DNA of 64,000 nt from Hyphomicrobium_A sp963782555 (GCA_963782555.1 CAWAKB010000005.1:1054001-1118000); one strand, 5' to 3'. Shown: positions 8,436 through 16,342, counted from the first letter of the stretch. Notes: a model not told the origin generated them from the letters alone. Translations and numbers: made by a program.

Positions 8436-9815
8436 TTAACCGCCATTCCGGCCTGGAATCCAACCCGTGCCGGCGAGCGGCACGCGCGCCATGGCGGCAG
8501 CCTCCACTGTCAGCGCGACGAGATCCTCCGGCTCCAGGTTGTGCACGTGGCTCTTGCCGCACGCACGCGCAATCGTCTGCGTCTCGAGCGTCAGCACCGA
8601 CAGGTAGTTGGCGAGCCGGCGCCCGGCCACGACCGGATCGAGACGCGCAGCGAGCTCCGGGTCCTGCGTGGTGATGCCGGCTGGATCGCGCCCCTCGTGC
8701 CAGTCGTCGTAGCAGCCGGCGGTGGTGCCGAGCTTGGCATACTCCTCCTCCAGCTGCGGGGCGTTATCGCCCAGCGCGACCAGGGCTGCCGTGCCGATGG
8801 AGACGGCGTCGGCACCGAGCGCCAGCGCCTTCGCCACGTCGGCGCCGGTGCGGATGCCGCCGGAGACGATGAGCTGCACCTTGCGGTGCATGCCGAGCTC
8901 CTGCAATGCCTGCACCGCCGGCGGGATCGCCGCCAGGATCGGGATGCCGATGTGCTCGATGAACACCTCCTGCGTGGCCGCAGTGCCGCCCTGCATGCCG
9001 TCGAGCACGACCACGTCGGCGCCGGACTTCACCGCCAGCGCGACGTCATAGTAGGGCCGCGCCGCGCCGACCTTAATGTAGATCGGCACCTTCCAGTCGG
9101 TGATCTCGCGCAACTCGACGATCTTGATCTCGAGATCGTCGGGACCGGTCCAGTCGGGGTGGCGGCAGGCCGAGCGCTGGTCGATGCCCTCCGGCAGCGT
9201 GCGCATGTGCGCCACGCGCTCCGAAATTTTCTGCCCGAGCAGCATGCCGCCGCCGCCCGGCTTGGCCCCCTGGCCAATGACGATCTCGATGGCGTCGGCC
9301 TTGCGCAGGTGATCGGGGTTCATGCCGTAGCGCGAGGGCAGGATCTGATAGACGAGGATCTGCGAATGCCCGCGCTCCTCCTCCGTCATGCCGCCGTCGC
9401 CCGTCGTGGTCGAGGTGCCGGCAATGGTGGCGCCGCGTCCCAGCGCTTCCTTGGCGGCGCCCGACAGCGAGCCGAAGCTCATGCCGGCAATGGTGATGGG
9501 GATCTTGAGCGAGATCGGATTCTTAGCAAAGCGCGTCCCCAGCGTGACGCTGGTGTCGCACTTCTCGCGATAGCCCTCGAGCGGATAGCGGCTCATGGAA
9601 GCGCCGAGGAACAACAGATCGTCGAAGTGGGGAACCCTGCGTTTCGCTCCGCCGCCCCTGATGTCGTAAATGCCGGTCTGAGCCGCGCGATGTATCTCCG
9701 CAATCGCGTGCTCATCGAACGTCGCCGATCGGCGCGGCGGGGTATGAACCCAGCGGTCGCCGCTCTTAGAAGGCGCGCCGCGCGCTTTCTGACTCTGGCG
9801 ATCCTCCCCACTCAT
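8436..9815 (-). CDS. mgsC: N-methylglutamate synthase subunit C (FMN-binding glutamate synthase domain)
   Basis: A 459-residue homologue of the FMN-binding central domain of glutamate synthase. Start is the ATG at 9815, which overlaps the mgsB stop in ATGA; the frame stays open far upstream, but that part is antigene noise across mgsB. Diagnostic segments are ITIAGMSFGSLSGAAKEALG, TTGDGGMTEEER, GQGAKPGGGGMLLG, VVLDGMQGGTAAT and VSGGIRTGADVAKALALGAD, all matching GltB-type FMN-barrel motifs. In the NMG pathway this subunit carries the FMN reaction of N-methylglutamate synthase together with MgsA and MgsB. Confidence 0.9.
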   Translation of the reverse strand: MSGEDRQSQKARGAPSKSGDRWVHTPPRRSATFDEHAIAEIHRAAQTGIYDIRGGGAKRRVPHFDDLLFLGASMSRYPLEGYREKCDTSVTLGTRFAKNPISLKIPITIAGMSFGSLSGAAKEALGRGATIAGTSTTTGDGGMTEEERGHSQILVYQILPSRYGMNPDHLRKADAIEIVIGQGAKPGGGGMLLGQKISERVAHMRTLPEGIDQRSACRHPDWTGPDDLEIKIVELREITDWKVPIYIKVGAARPYYDVALAVKSGADVVVLDGMQGGTAATQEVFIEHIGIPILAAIPPAVQALQELGMHRKVQLIVSGGIRTGADVAKALALGADAVSIGTAALVALGDNAPQLEEEYAKLGTTAGCYDDWHEGRDPAGITTQDPELAARLDPVVAGRRLANYLSVLTLETQTIARACGKSHVHNLEPEDLVALTVEAAAMARVPLAGTGWIPGRNGG

Positions 9816-10504
9816 CCGTAGGCCTCGAGGTTGTCGATTTTGAAGTTGTAAAGCCGCCGCGCCGAGCCGTAGCGCTTGAACTCGGAGGCATCGATCTCGC
9901 CGCCAAGCCCGCTTGCCTCGAGCAGGGCGCTCAGCTGCGCCTTGTGAGCGTCCGCAAGCGGCTTCTCGATGCAGTCGGCGCCGAGGCTCTTCACGCTCCC
10001 GCGCACGAAGAGGCGCGCCTCGTAAATGGAATCGCCCAGCGCCTCGCCGGCATCGCCCAGCACCACCAGCGTCCCGGCCTGCGCCATGAAGGCCGACATG
10101 TGGCCTACGTTGCCTTTCACGACGATATCGACTCCTCGGTTGGAGATGCCGCAGCGCGCCGACGCGTTGCCGTCGATGAGGAGGAGGCCGCCGCAGCCGG
10201 TGGCACCGGCCGACTGCGAGGCGTCGCCTTTCACGTGGACGCGGCCCGACATCATGTTCTCGGCAACCCCGGTGCCGGCGCTGCCGTTGATGGTGATGGC
10301 GGCCTGTTGGTTCATGCCGGCGCAATAGTACCCGACGTTGCCGTCGATCTCGATGGTGAGCGGAGCATTCACTCCCGCGGCAATGGCATGAAGGCCGCGT
10401 GGATTGATGATCCGCCAGGTGCCCGTCTCTGGGGCTGCCGTCTGATTGTGGAGCATCTGATTGAGCTCGCGCAGCGATGTGACGTCGAGATCGACAACCT
10501 TCAC
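9812..10504 (-). CDS. mgsB: N-methylglutamate synthase subunit B (GXGXG domain)
   Basis: A 230-residue protein of the GXGXG beta-helix family that forms the C-terminal domain of glutamate synthase (GltB). The repeated Gly-rich turns are clear: GNVGYYCAGMNQQAAI, GSAGTGVAENMMSGRVHVKG, GGLLLIDGNASARCGISNRG, KGNVGHMSAFMAQAG. The GTG at 10504 is preferred because it overlaps the mgsA stop in GTGA, a coupling seen repeatedly in this cluster; an ATG at 10549 would add 15 atypical residues. It probably helps channel ammonia/methylamine between subunits. Confidence 0.88.
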   Translation of the reverse strand: MKVVDLDVTSLRELNQMLHNQTAAPETGTWRIINPRGLHAIAAGVNAPLTIEIDGNVGYYCAGMNQQAAITINGSAGTGVAENMMSGRVHVKGDASQSAGATGCGGLLLIDGNASARCGISNRGVDIVVKGNVGHMSAFMAQAGTLVVLGDAGEALGDSIYEARLFVRGSVKSLGADCIEKPLADAHKAQLSALLEASGLGGEIDASEFKRYGSARRLYNFKIDNLEAYG

Positions 10505-11403
10505 TGGGGCCGCTCCCAGAAGTAGACGGTCGCCGGCTCTGGCTCCCACACCTTGGCCGTCTCGATGCCGGGCAACGACGCCAGCGCCCGATATTCCGAT
10601 CCGAAGGCAACGTAGTCGTCGGTCTCGGCCAGGATGGCCGGCTTGCAGGCGATCGGATCGCGCAGGACGCCGAAGCCGTTCTCGGTGCCGACGACGAAAG
10701 TGTAGAAGCCGTCGAGATCCTCAAGCGAATGCTTGAGGGCCTCGCCGAGGCTTGCGCCCTCCTGCATGCGCCAGGTCAGATAGCCGGCCGCGACCTCGGT
10801 GTCGTTCTCGGTCTCGAAGCGGATGCCGCTGCCGCTCATGGCGCGACGCAGGGAGTTGTGATTGGAAAGCGAGCCGTTGTGCACCAGGCACTGGTCGCGA
10901 CCGGTTGAGAAAGGATGCGCGCCCTTGGTGGTCACCGCCGACTCGGTCGCCATGCGCGTGTGCGCAATCCCGTGCGACCCCGCCATCTCCGACAGCTTGA
11001 AGCTCGCGGCCACGGCGTCTGGGCGTCCGACCTCCTTGTAGATCTCCATGCGCGTGCCGGCGCCGACGATGCCGACGTCGCCGCCCTGCTCCGCAATGGC
11101 AGCCCGCGCCTTCCCTTCGAGCTCGGAGGGAAGCGTCAAAACCGCATGCGTGCCGTGCAGGGCAACGCCCATAGGGGCGCCGAGATCCGACGACAGCCGC
11201 TTAGCCAGCGCAGCGAAATCATAGTCCGGGCTCGCCGCGCGTAGCGTGAGCTTCACGTGGGCCGCATCACCCTCGCCGTAGACGGCAAAGCCGGCGCTGT
11301 CGGGACCACGATCGCACATGGTCGCCAACATGCCTGTCATGAGCTCGCCGAGCTTGGGCTCAAGGGCGGGATTCTTTAGAAATAGTCCGACTATTCCGCA
11401 CAC
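10501..11403 (-). CDS. mgsA: N-methylglutamate synthase subunit A (class II glutamine amidotransferase)
   Basis: A 300-residue class II (Ntn) glutaminase. The start must be the GTG at 11403 because this places the catalytic cysteine directly after the initiator residue (CGIVGLFLKN); starting at the in-frame ATG at 11436 would bury it behind 11 residues. Other family motifs are GIAHTRMATESAV, HNGSLSNHNSLRR and ENDTEVAAGYLTWRMQEG. In the NMG synthase complex it corresponds to the GltB amidotransferase domain. It heads the mgsABC-gmaS transcript, with a good sigma-70-type promoter just upstream. Confidence 0.9.
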   Translation of the reverse strand: MCGIVGLFLKNPALEPKLGELMTGMLATMCDRGPDSAGFAVYGEGDAAHVKLTLRAASPDYDFAALAKRLSSDLGAPMGVALHGTHAVLTLPSELEGKARAAIAEQGGDVGIVGAGTRMEIYKEVGRPDAVAASFKLSEMAGSHGIAHTRMATESAVTTKGAHPFSTGRDQCLVHNGSLSNHNSLRRAMSGSGIRFETENDTEVAAGYLTWRMQEGASLGEALKHSLEDLDGFYTFVVGTENGFGVLRDPIACKPAILAETDDYVAFGSEYRALASLPGIETAKVWEPEPATVYFWERPQ

Positions 11404-11436
11404 GGCGCGCAATATACCCTTTGTTGAGACCGACAA

Positions 11437-11464
11437 AGCATAGCGGAGCCGCTAGGCCTGTCAA
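11437..11464 (-). promoter_or_regulatory. Candidate sigma-70 promoter for mgsA
   Basis: Read on the minus strand: TTGACA (11464-11459), 16-base spacer, TATGCT (11442-11437). This puts a transcription start roughly 25-30 bases ahead of the mgsA GTG. The match to the -35 consensus is perfect. Confidence 0.6.
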
Positions 11465-11469
11465 CTGTC

Positions 11470-11486
11470 AGGAATATATATTTCCT
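11470..11486. promoter_or_regulatory. Palindrome upstream of the mgsA promoter, candidate operator
   Basis: AGGAA-TATATAT-TTCCT, with perfect 5-base arms and an AT-rich centre, sits 5 bases upstream of the -35 box. It lies between mgsA and the XRE-cupin regulator gene, so it is a plausible binding site for that regulator. Confidence 0.5.
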
Positions 11487-11497
11487 TTGGGGAAAGT

Positions 11498-12184
11498 CTA
11501 GCCGCGCGGATAAATGATTATCGAAAGGTAGGTCATCGGCAGTTCGGTCAGCTCCTCCGGCCCGTGCAGCGCGGCGGCATCGAAGAACAGCGAGTCACCC
11601 GGCACCAGCGGATAGGCCTTGTCCGCGTGGCGGTAGAGAACCTTGCCGGTCAGCATGTAGATGAACTCCACGCCCGCGTGCTGGAAGAGCGTGTAGGGCT
11701 TTGCCTCCTTGGTCAGCGTGATGAGGTAGGGCTCGACCACGATCTCGCCTGAGATCGAATGTCCCAGGAGCTGGTACTGGTGGCCGGCCTTGGTGCCGCG
11801 CCGCTCGATCATTACGCCGTGTCCGGCCGACACATTCGAGCAGTCCCGCTTCTCCTCGTAAGAGGCAAAGAACGTGGTCAAAGGCACGTTGAGCGCGCGC
11901 GCTAGAGCCTCGAGGCTGTCTATGGACGCTGAGACGGCGCCGTTCTCGATCTTGGACAGCATGCCGGCGGAAAGGCCCGCCTGCTCGGCAAGCTCAGTGC
12001 CCGTCAGATCGAGCTTGCGGCGCAAATTGCGCACCTGGGTACCGATCGCAACCGCGATCGAGAGGCTCGCGCTTTGCTGCGGTGCATTCGATCCCGTCTT
12101 GAGGTCTTGCCCGCGATCGGACGGCTCGACCTCCTTGACCTTGCGCGCGGCGCCTTTGCGTCCCGCGCTTTCTCTGTCGGCCAT
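11498..12184 (-). CDS. XRE-family regulator with C-terminal cupin domain
   Basis: A 228-residue regulator when started at the ATG at 12184, which has an AAGG about 9 bases upstream; further ATGs at 12217 and 12226 lack a ribosome site. A helix-turn-helix of XRE type spans about residues 45-100 (VRNLRRKLDLTGTELAEQAG, LSKIENGAVSASIDSLEALA). The C-terminal half is a cupin beta-barrel (HAGVEFIYMLTGKVLYRH, YPLVPGDSLFFDAAALHGPE), probably a small-ligand sensor. It lies 94 bases upstream of mgsA on the same strand, so control of methylamine genes is likely but inferred. Confidence 0.85.
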   Translation of the reverse strand: MADRESAGRKGAARKVKEVEPSDRGQDLKTGSNAPQQSASLSIAVAIGTQVRNLRRKLDLTGTELAEQAGLSAGMLSKIENGAVSASIDSLEALARALNVPLTTFFASYEEKRDCSNVSAGHGVMIERRGTKAGHQYQLLGHSISGEIVVEPYLITLTKEAKPYTLFQHAGVEFIYMLTGKVLYRHADKAYPLVPGDSLFFDAAALHGPEELTELPMTYLSIIIYPRG

Positions 12185-12233
12185 CGTGCGCGCCTTGAGG
12201 TTGCCCGCAATACCCATCCCAAGCATAGACCAG

Positions 12234-12281
12234 TGGCGATCCCGGCAGGATTCGAACCTGCGACCCTCTGCTTAGAAGGCA
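12234..12281 (-). other. 3' fragment of tRNA-Arg(TCT), likely attachment-site remnant
   Basis: On the minus strand the last 48 bases match a tRNA-Arg: TGCCTTCTAAGCA (anticodon arm, TCT), T-arm GCAGGTTCGAATCCTGC, acceptor 3' strand and encoded CCA (12236-12234). The 5' half is absent; upstream sequence does not pair. A 3' tRNA stub is the usual trace of an integrated element, and it marks the boundary between the methylamine cluster and the island. Confidence 0.8.
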
Positions 12282-12284
12282 GCG

Positions 12285-13111
12285 AAATCCTCAGCAAACT
12301 CAATGGCGATTTTGAGGTTTCCCGCGCCGTTCACGGCATGTCGCACCAATGGGTTAGCACATGTTTCAGAATGCGTCGCCCATCAAGCCCCCCAGGCCTT
12401 GGCAACGAGTTGTAGCAACCAGCCCTCAAGCTAGGCGTGCCGCGCCCCACCCCCTGCCACCGCCTTCGGCCACCCCCTGCCAGCCCGCAAATTCAAGGCG
12501 GGCGTTTCCGCTTGGCACCCCCTGGCGTGCCCGCCGCCACTGCCTGTCCACCACCACGAGCCCCCCTGGCTCAACTACTGGCGCGGGGTGGTCACCCACT
12601 GGCACCGCGCTGCTCGGCTCCCGGCGTATCCCCTGCCTGCGAACGGTGCCCCCCGAACTATCGGTGGCAAGTTGTACCGGCGCACATGGCATGCGGTGCC
12701 AGTGACTGGCTGCCCGGTGCCTGGCGTTGCCACCCCCTGCCACCGCCTTCGGTCATCCCCTGTCCAGCGGCCAATTCTACGCAGCGATCGCCGCCTGCCA
12801 CCCCCTGGCTTCAGCCACGTCACCCCCAGTCCATAACTGGTCACCCACTGACGCGGCGCGCCCGGCGCCAATAGAGTCACGCCTCGCTAACGCTAGTATG
12901 ACCTCACTCCGCGAACTGCATGGGTCGTGCCCGAAGTGGTGCCGTCTTCGAGCCCTGGAGCCCTTGCCGGCAGGTGAGCTCGGGCGAGAGGCTCAGTGCG
13001 ATCGCCGAAGCCATCGGCCTCGATCGTTCGCGGCGTCGCCATCAACACGCTCGGAGAGTTATAGTCGTTAGCATCCCTTCACCCTCGCTTGGCGAAGTGG
13101 AGCTAATATTC
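12285..13111. other. Non-coding stretch containing a tandem degenerate repeat
   Basis: About 830 bases with no supportable gene; short open frames occur in all phases because of the C-rich composition. The main content is the 283-base-period repeat listed separately at 12447-12860. Confidence 0.6.
12447..12860. repeat. Degenerate tandem repeat, period about 283 bases, with CACCCCCTG motifs
   Basis: A 23-base block with CCACCCCCTGCCACCGCC recurs at 12447 and 12730 (offset 283). The same offset links ATTC blocks (12491/12774) and CACCCCCTGG (12516/12799). GGTCACCCACTG recurs at 12590 and 12839 (offset 249, so the second unit lost about 34 bases). Within it about nine copies of a CACCCCCTG-like motif appear, all on the plus strand. 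Confidence 0.7.
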
Positions 13112-13342
13112 ATGACCGACCAAGAGCGGCAGCTCCTCGAGAGATTGGCGTCGGAGGGAAAAGCAACGCGCTTGTCGGCCGAGGAATTGCAAGTCGCGAA
13201 GTCGTTGGAGGCGGAAGGACGGGTCTTTCTGATCGCCAACACCAACGATGCGGTCATCACCCCAAAGGGCCGTAACGCCCTCGCAGGCCCCGCGCCGCCG
13301 CCGAGGCCCGTTAAAAAACCGCCGTTCGGCTTCTTGGAGTGA
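13112..13342 (+). CDS. Small hypothetical protein
   Basis: A 76-residue protein with GGAG 9 bases upstream of its ATG. It is acidic and helical in the first half (TDQERQLLERLASEGKATRL), resembling a small winged-helix or antitoxin-like fold only loosely, and ends in a Pro-rich tail (PAPPPRPVKKPPFGFLE). No family is recognised. It lies alone between the degenerate repeat and an IS110 transposase. Confidence 0.5.
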   Translation: MTDQERQLLERLASEGKATRLSAEELQVAKSLEAEGRVFLIANTNDAVITPKGRNALAGPAPPPRPVKKPPFGFLE

Positions 13343-13709
13343 CTAGGCCGTGGACTTATAAACCGCGTTAGATCCGCTCGTCACTCGATACCGGACGAGC
13401 GCGGCCTGCTAGCGTCATGTCTGAGTTGGGGCCATGTGTGGACGGCTCCAGGCTGTCAAGGGGTTCATCACGTCGCAGCGCTGGTCGGAGCAGCCATGTG
13501 TTCGGCCTATCAGTGCGGCTCACAGGGCCGCTGGCCATAATGCCCTCCGCGGATCGGGTCCCGGTCAAAAGCTCGCATTCGAGGATGCTCTGGCCCTAGT
13601 GGGTTGTCCCGATCACCGGATCGACCGGTTCTGCATTACGTGCTGTCGGCCCTTTCCAACCGTTTCACCACGCCGTTGCCGACGCGATCTCGTCCAATGT
13701 CGCCTCGCC
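13343..13709. other. Gap downstream of the IS110 transposase gene
   Basis: About 370 bases with no supportable gene. It probably includes one non-coding end of the IS110 element, but no clear boundary or repeat could be placed by eye. Confidence 0.4.
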
Positions 13710-14741
13710 CTATCGGGCCAATGCGACGGGTTCCCTGTAGCTCTCGCCCTTGGCCATCATCGCCCAGGCCATGCGCGCGATCTTGTTGGCGAGCGCGATC
13801 GCGGCGACTTTCGTCGGCCGGCGCTCGAGCAGCTTGCTCAACCACGGACGATGCTTGGTGCCGTGGATCTTAGCGTAGCGGATGACCGACAGCGCGCCCG
13901 CCGTGAATAGGCTGCGCAGATAGCGATCTCCCTGCTTGGTGATGCTGCCGAGCTTGTCCTTGCCCCCGCTCGAGTTCTGTTTCGGCACCAGCCCGATCCA
14001 AGCCGAGAAGTCCCTGCCTGATCGGAACGCCTTCGCATCGGCAACGCTCGCCACCAGGGCGGTTGCGAGTGCAGGACCGACACCGGGGAGCTCATCGAGG
14101 CGCAGACTGGTCTCGTTTGAGCGATGCCAGGCATTGATCTGACGATCGAACTCGAGAATTTGCGCCTTTAAGGATTGTAGTTGCTTGCCGAGCGCCTCCA
14201 GACATTCGCGTGCGATATCGGGCACCCGTCCGTCGTTGGGATCGGCGACCACGTAGAGCAGTTCCTCCACACCGTTACGCCCAACGGGAGCGACAATGCC
14301 GAACTCGGCCAGGTGCGCGCGGATCGTATTGATGACTGCCGTCTGCTGCCGAATGAACAGATGCCGCGTGCGATGAAGCATCAGGCAGCCCTGCTGCTCG
14401 GCCGTCTTGGTCGGCACGAAGCGCATACTCGGCCGTTGCACCGCCTCGCAGATGGCCTCGGCGTCGGCAGCGTCGTTCTTCTGGCGCTTGACGTAGGGCT
14501 TCACGTAGGCTGGAGGGATGAGACGCACGGTATGCCCGAGGGCCTGCAACTCACGCGACCAATGATGCGACGTGGCACAGGCCTCGATGCCGACGAGGCA
14601 GGGCCGCAGCTTCTTGAAGAACGCAAGCACATACCGACGCTTCAACTGTCGACGCACGACGATATTGCCCTGCACCTCGACGCCATGGACTTGAAACACC
14701 GACTTTGCGATATCCAGTCCGACTGTTGTAATCTTTTCCAT
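13710..14741 (-). CDS. IS110-family transposase
   Basis: A 343-residue IS110-type recombinase, full length for the family. The ATG at 14741 gives MEKITTVGLDIAKSVFQVHG, the canonical N-terminus. The RuvC-like DEDD domain shows GLDIAKSVFQ (first Asp), VGIEAC (Glu) and KNDAADAEAICEAVQ (Asp pair). The C-terminal Tnp20 domain has LDELPGVGPALATALVA, WIGLVPKQNSSGGKDKLGSI and RYLRSLFTAGA, with the catalytic Ser in the QNSSGGK region. IS110 enzymes use a structured RNA from the element's non-coding end to select target and donor sites. The flanks here (about 14742-14980 upstream, 13600-13709 downstream) are where such an RNA would lie. Confidence 0.9.
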   Translation of the reverse strand: MEKITTVGLDIAKSVFQVHGVEVQGNIVVRRQLKRRYVLAFFKKLRPCLVGIEACATSHHWSRELQALGHTVRLIPPAYVKPYVKRQKNDAADAEAICEAVQRPSMRFVPTKTAEQQGCLMLHRTRHLFIRQQTAVINTIRAHLAEFGIVAPVGRNGVEELLYVVADPNDGRVPDIARECLEALGKQLQSLKAQILEFDRQINAWHRSNETSLRLDELPGVGPALATALVASVADAKAFRSGRDFSAWIGLVPKQNSSGGKDKLGSITKQGDRYLRSLFTAGALSVIRYAKIHGTKHRPWLSKLLERRPTKVAAIALANKIARMAWAMMAKGESYREPVALAR

Positions 14742-14982
14742 GGGCGGCTCCTCTTGGATCGTGGGCGCTTCAACAGCAACCACATCGTGGCACTCAGATG
14801 CCGGGTGAGGAGCCGTCCACAGCATCAGAAGCGGACGCGATCAGCGCTTGAGACACGAACCGCTCAGATACAGGTCCTGCCGTATTCGCCACGGTGCGGC
14901 GGAGCGCTCTGTCATCCTGCGACTGCGGTGGGAAAGCGCGCGCAAGAGCACTGAGCCCCGGCTTGTGACCGGGGCGCAATCG

Positions 14983-15258
14983 CTAAGCCGACTGCTTCCG
15001 ACGTAGGTTCTCTTCATCTTGTTGTCTGATCGATAGCATCTCTAATGCCGCTTTCTTGACTTCCTCTGGGTCGATGCAGTCCTCATCGCCAACGGCCAGC
15101 ACGGCGTGAGCCAGCTGCACTCGGGCATGCTCGACAGCCTGAGCGTCGCCATCGTAACGGTCGGCGAATCCTGCCCAGGCATCGTCAAACGCCTTCCCTT
15201 GGATCTTCAGGGCTTCTGGAGAACGTACGCTCCCTTCGATTAGCTTACGGGCTTTCAT
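14983..15258 (-). CDS. Hypothetical protein, conserved-looking, 91 residues
   Basis: Start chosen at the ATG at 15258 (MKARKLIEGS); a longer in-frame start at 15300 is possible. It is soluble and mostly alpha-helical, with an Asp/Glu-rich centre (AVGDEDCIDPEEVKKAALEML) and a basic C-terminus. It has the look of small proteins of unknown function common in Rhizobiales. The neighbouring IS110 element and lack of an operon give no functional hint. Confidence 0.55.
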   Translation of the reverse strand: MKARKLIEGSVRSPEALKIQGKAFDDAWAGFADRYDGDAQAVEHARVQLAHAVLAVGDEDCIDPEEVKKAALEMLSIRQQDEENLRRKQSA

Positions 15259-15644
15259 GGCACTCCACTCCACGCAAAGACCGACTGATACTCGTCCCAC
15301 GCGAGCACCAACTACGATTTAGAAATTGGATTGTTTGTCGTCCAGAGCCCCATTTCGCGGCTGCGAAATAGGAACCCTCCCCGCCGACATACGCCGGAGC
15401 GGGGCTTGATTGCCGGGTGCCAACGATCCCGGCAGTGCCTGCGGGTCGCTTCGTTAGTGCCCCTGTCACTGACGCGGTAGTGGCCCCCTTGGCACGCCAC
15501 TGATGCCAGAACTTCCGTTTCGCTGATTTCGTCTAAACACGTCAAATCCGTGGTCGTCATTTGCCGCCCCCGCGCAGACTCAAACTACTTTGCACTCGTC
15601 TCCTGGCTATAGCGGGGAAGGGAGACAACCTTCATACCTGTCAT

Positions 15645-15680
15645 GAGCCCCGGCGCCTCCTGCCGGGGCTCTTCTCGTTT
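15645..15680 (+). terminator. Terminator-like hairpin
   Basis: Perfect 10-base stem GAGCCCCGGC / GCCGGGGCTC (15645-15654, 15662-15671) with a 7-base loop, followed by TTCTCGTTT. The T-tract is imperfect, so termination is likely but not certain. Confidence 0.6.
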
Positions 15681-15686
15681 GCGCGA

Positions 15687-15761
15687 ATGACACACCGGAA
15701 CCATTTGCTCATCACAGGAATCCTGCTCAGCTTCCAGATTTTCAGTTGGCTGATCTCATAG
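15687..15761 (+). CDS. Possible 24-residue hydrophobic peptide
   Basis: ATG at 15687 to TAG at 15761 encodes a peptide with a basic start (MTHRNH) and a hydrophobic run (LLITGILLSFQIFSWLIS), the pattern of a single-span membrane peptide. It begins just after the 15645 hairpin. There is no clear ribosome site, so it may be chance. Confidence 0.25.
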   Translation: MTHRNHLLITGILLSFQIFSWLIS

Positions 15762-16006
15762 CCATTCGGATCATCTGCAGCGTCGCGCGTAGAGGGATGC
15801 GAATTCGAATTTGCCGGCCGCCTCTACGGATGGGAGGCCCGGCCTCGGGACGGCTGCACCCCGCTAGCGCAGCGGGAGAGGGAGGGGAGAAAACGCCCAG
15901 ATTTTGGCAGCAACCCCCGGCCGACGCTTGGGTTCCCTTCGCGAAGGCTTCTTCGATTGAGCGTGGCTCCGGCGGCACATCTCACAATTTGTGGCGTTGA
16001 GCACGG

Positions 16007-16069
16007 ATGATCCGCTTTCAAACTATTTGGATTGCCTCTATTTTAGGCATGCTGATTCATCGGCCATGA
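16007..16069 (+). CDS. Possible 20-residue hydrophobic peptide before a terminator
   Basis: ATG at 16007, TGA at 16067-16069; peptide reads MIRFQTIWIASILGMLIHRP. A basic start, a short hydrophobic core and a strong terminator 24 bases downstream suggest a tiny expressed unit. The ribosome site is weak (GAGCACGG). Confidence 0.3.
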   Translation: MIRFQTIWIASILGMLIHRP

Positions 16070-16092
16070 TGGTCAGCACACCCATGGACTGA

Positions 16093-16134
16093 GGCCCGGA
16101 TGAAGGTTGCCCAACCGCCGTCCGGGCCTTTTTC
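16093..16134 (+). terminator. Rho-independent terminator
   Basis: Stem GGCCCGGA (16093-16100) pairs with TCCGGGCC (16121-16128) and is followed by TTTTTC. It is the clearest intrinsic terminator in the island. Confidence 0.8.
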
Positions 16135-16165
16135 AGTCTTACAGCATTAAGACGGCTGCTTTGTC

Positions 16166-16342
16166 TCAGACCATCCCAGAGGCGCACCAAACTTCGCTAA
16201 GCAGGGTCCCCAGAGCGAATGTGCTGATCAAGAAGAGGGACACCCCAAGCCACGGATGACGCGGAGTACCGAAGTATTCCCCGGCCTCCGAAAAGAAGGT
16301 TGAGCCGATCTCTGAAGCGGCAAAGCGCAATTTGGCAAGCAT
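16166..16342 (-). CDS. Small membrane protein, 58 residues
   Basis: The ATG at 16342 is preferred over 16378 because GGGGG lies 8 bases upstream. The peptide has an amphipathic N-terminal half and one clear membrane span near its C-terminus (WLGVSLFLISTFALGTLLSE). No family is recognised. It is convergent with the terminator at 16093. Confidence 0.5.
   Translation of the reverse strand: MLAKLRFAASEIGSTFFSEAGEYFGTPRHPWLGVSLFLISTFALGTLLSEVWCASGMV

Larger units (their letters stand above)
15259..16165. other. Gene-poor stretch with two hairpins and two very short hydrophobic open frames
   Basis: About 900 bases without a normal-length gene I can support. It contains a terminator-like hairpin at 15645, a 24-codon frame at 15687, a 20-codon frame at 16007 and a strong terminator at 16093. 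A minus-strand frame at 15312-15560 (82 residues) has no recognisable features and no ribosome site. Confidence 0.5.

Noticed and set aside
9816..10724. Very long open frame extending mgsC upstream through mgsB
   Set aside because: The extension is Arg/Ser-rich and antiphase to mgsB, as expected for an overlapping frame in GC-rich DNA; the mgsC family start matches the ATG at 9815.
13434..13600. Frame beginning MCGRLQ, like an SOS response-associated peptidase
   Set aside because: Only the first four residues fit; the rest has no similarity to that family and no ribosome site.
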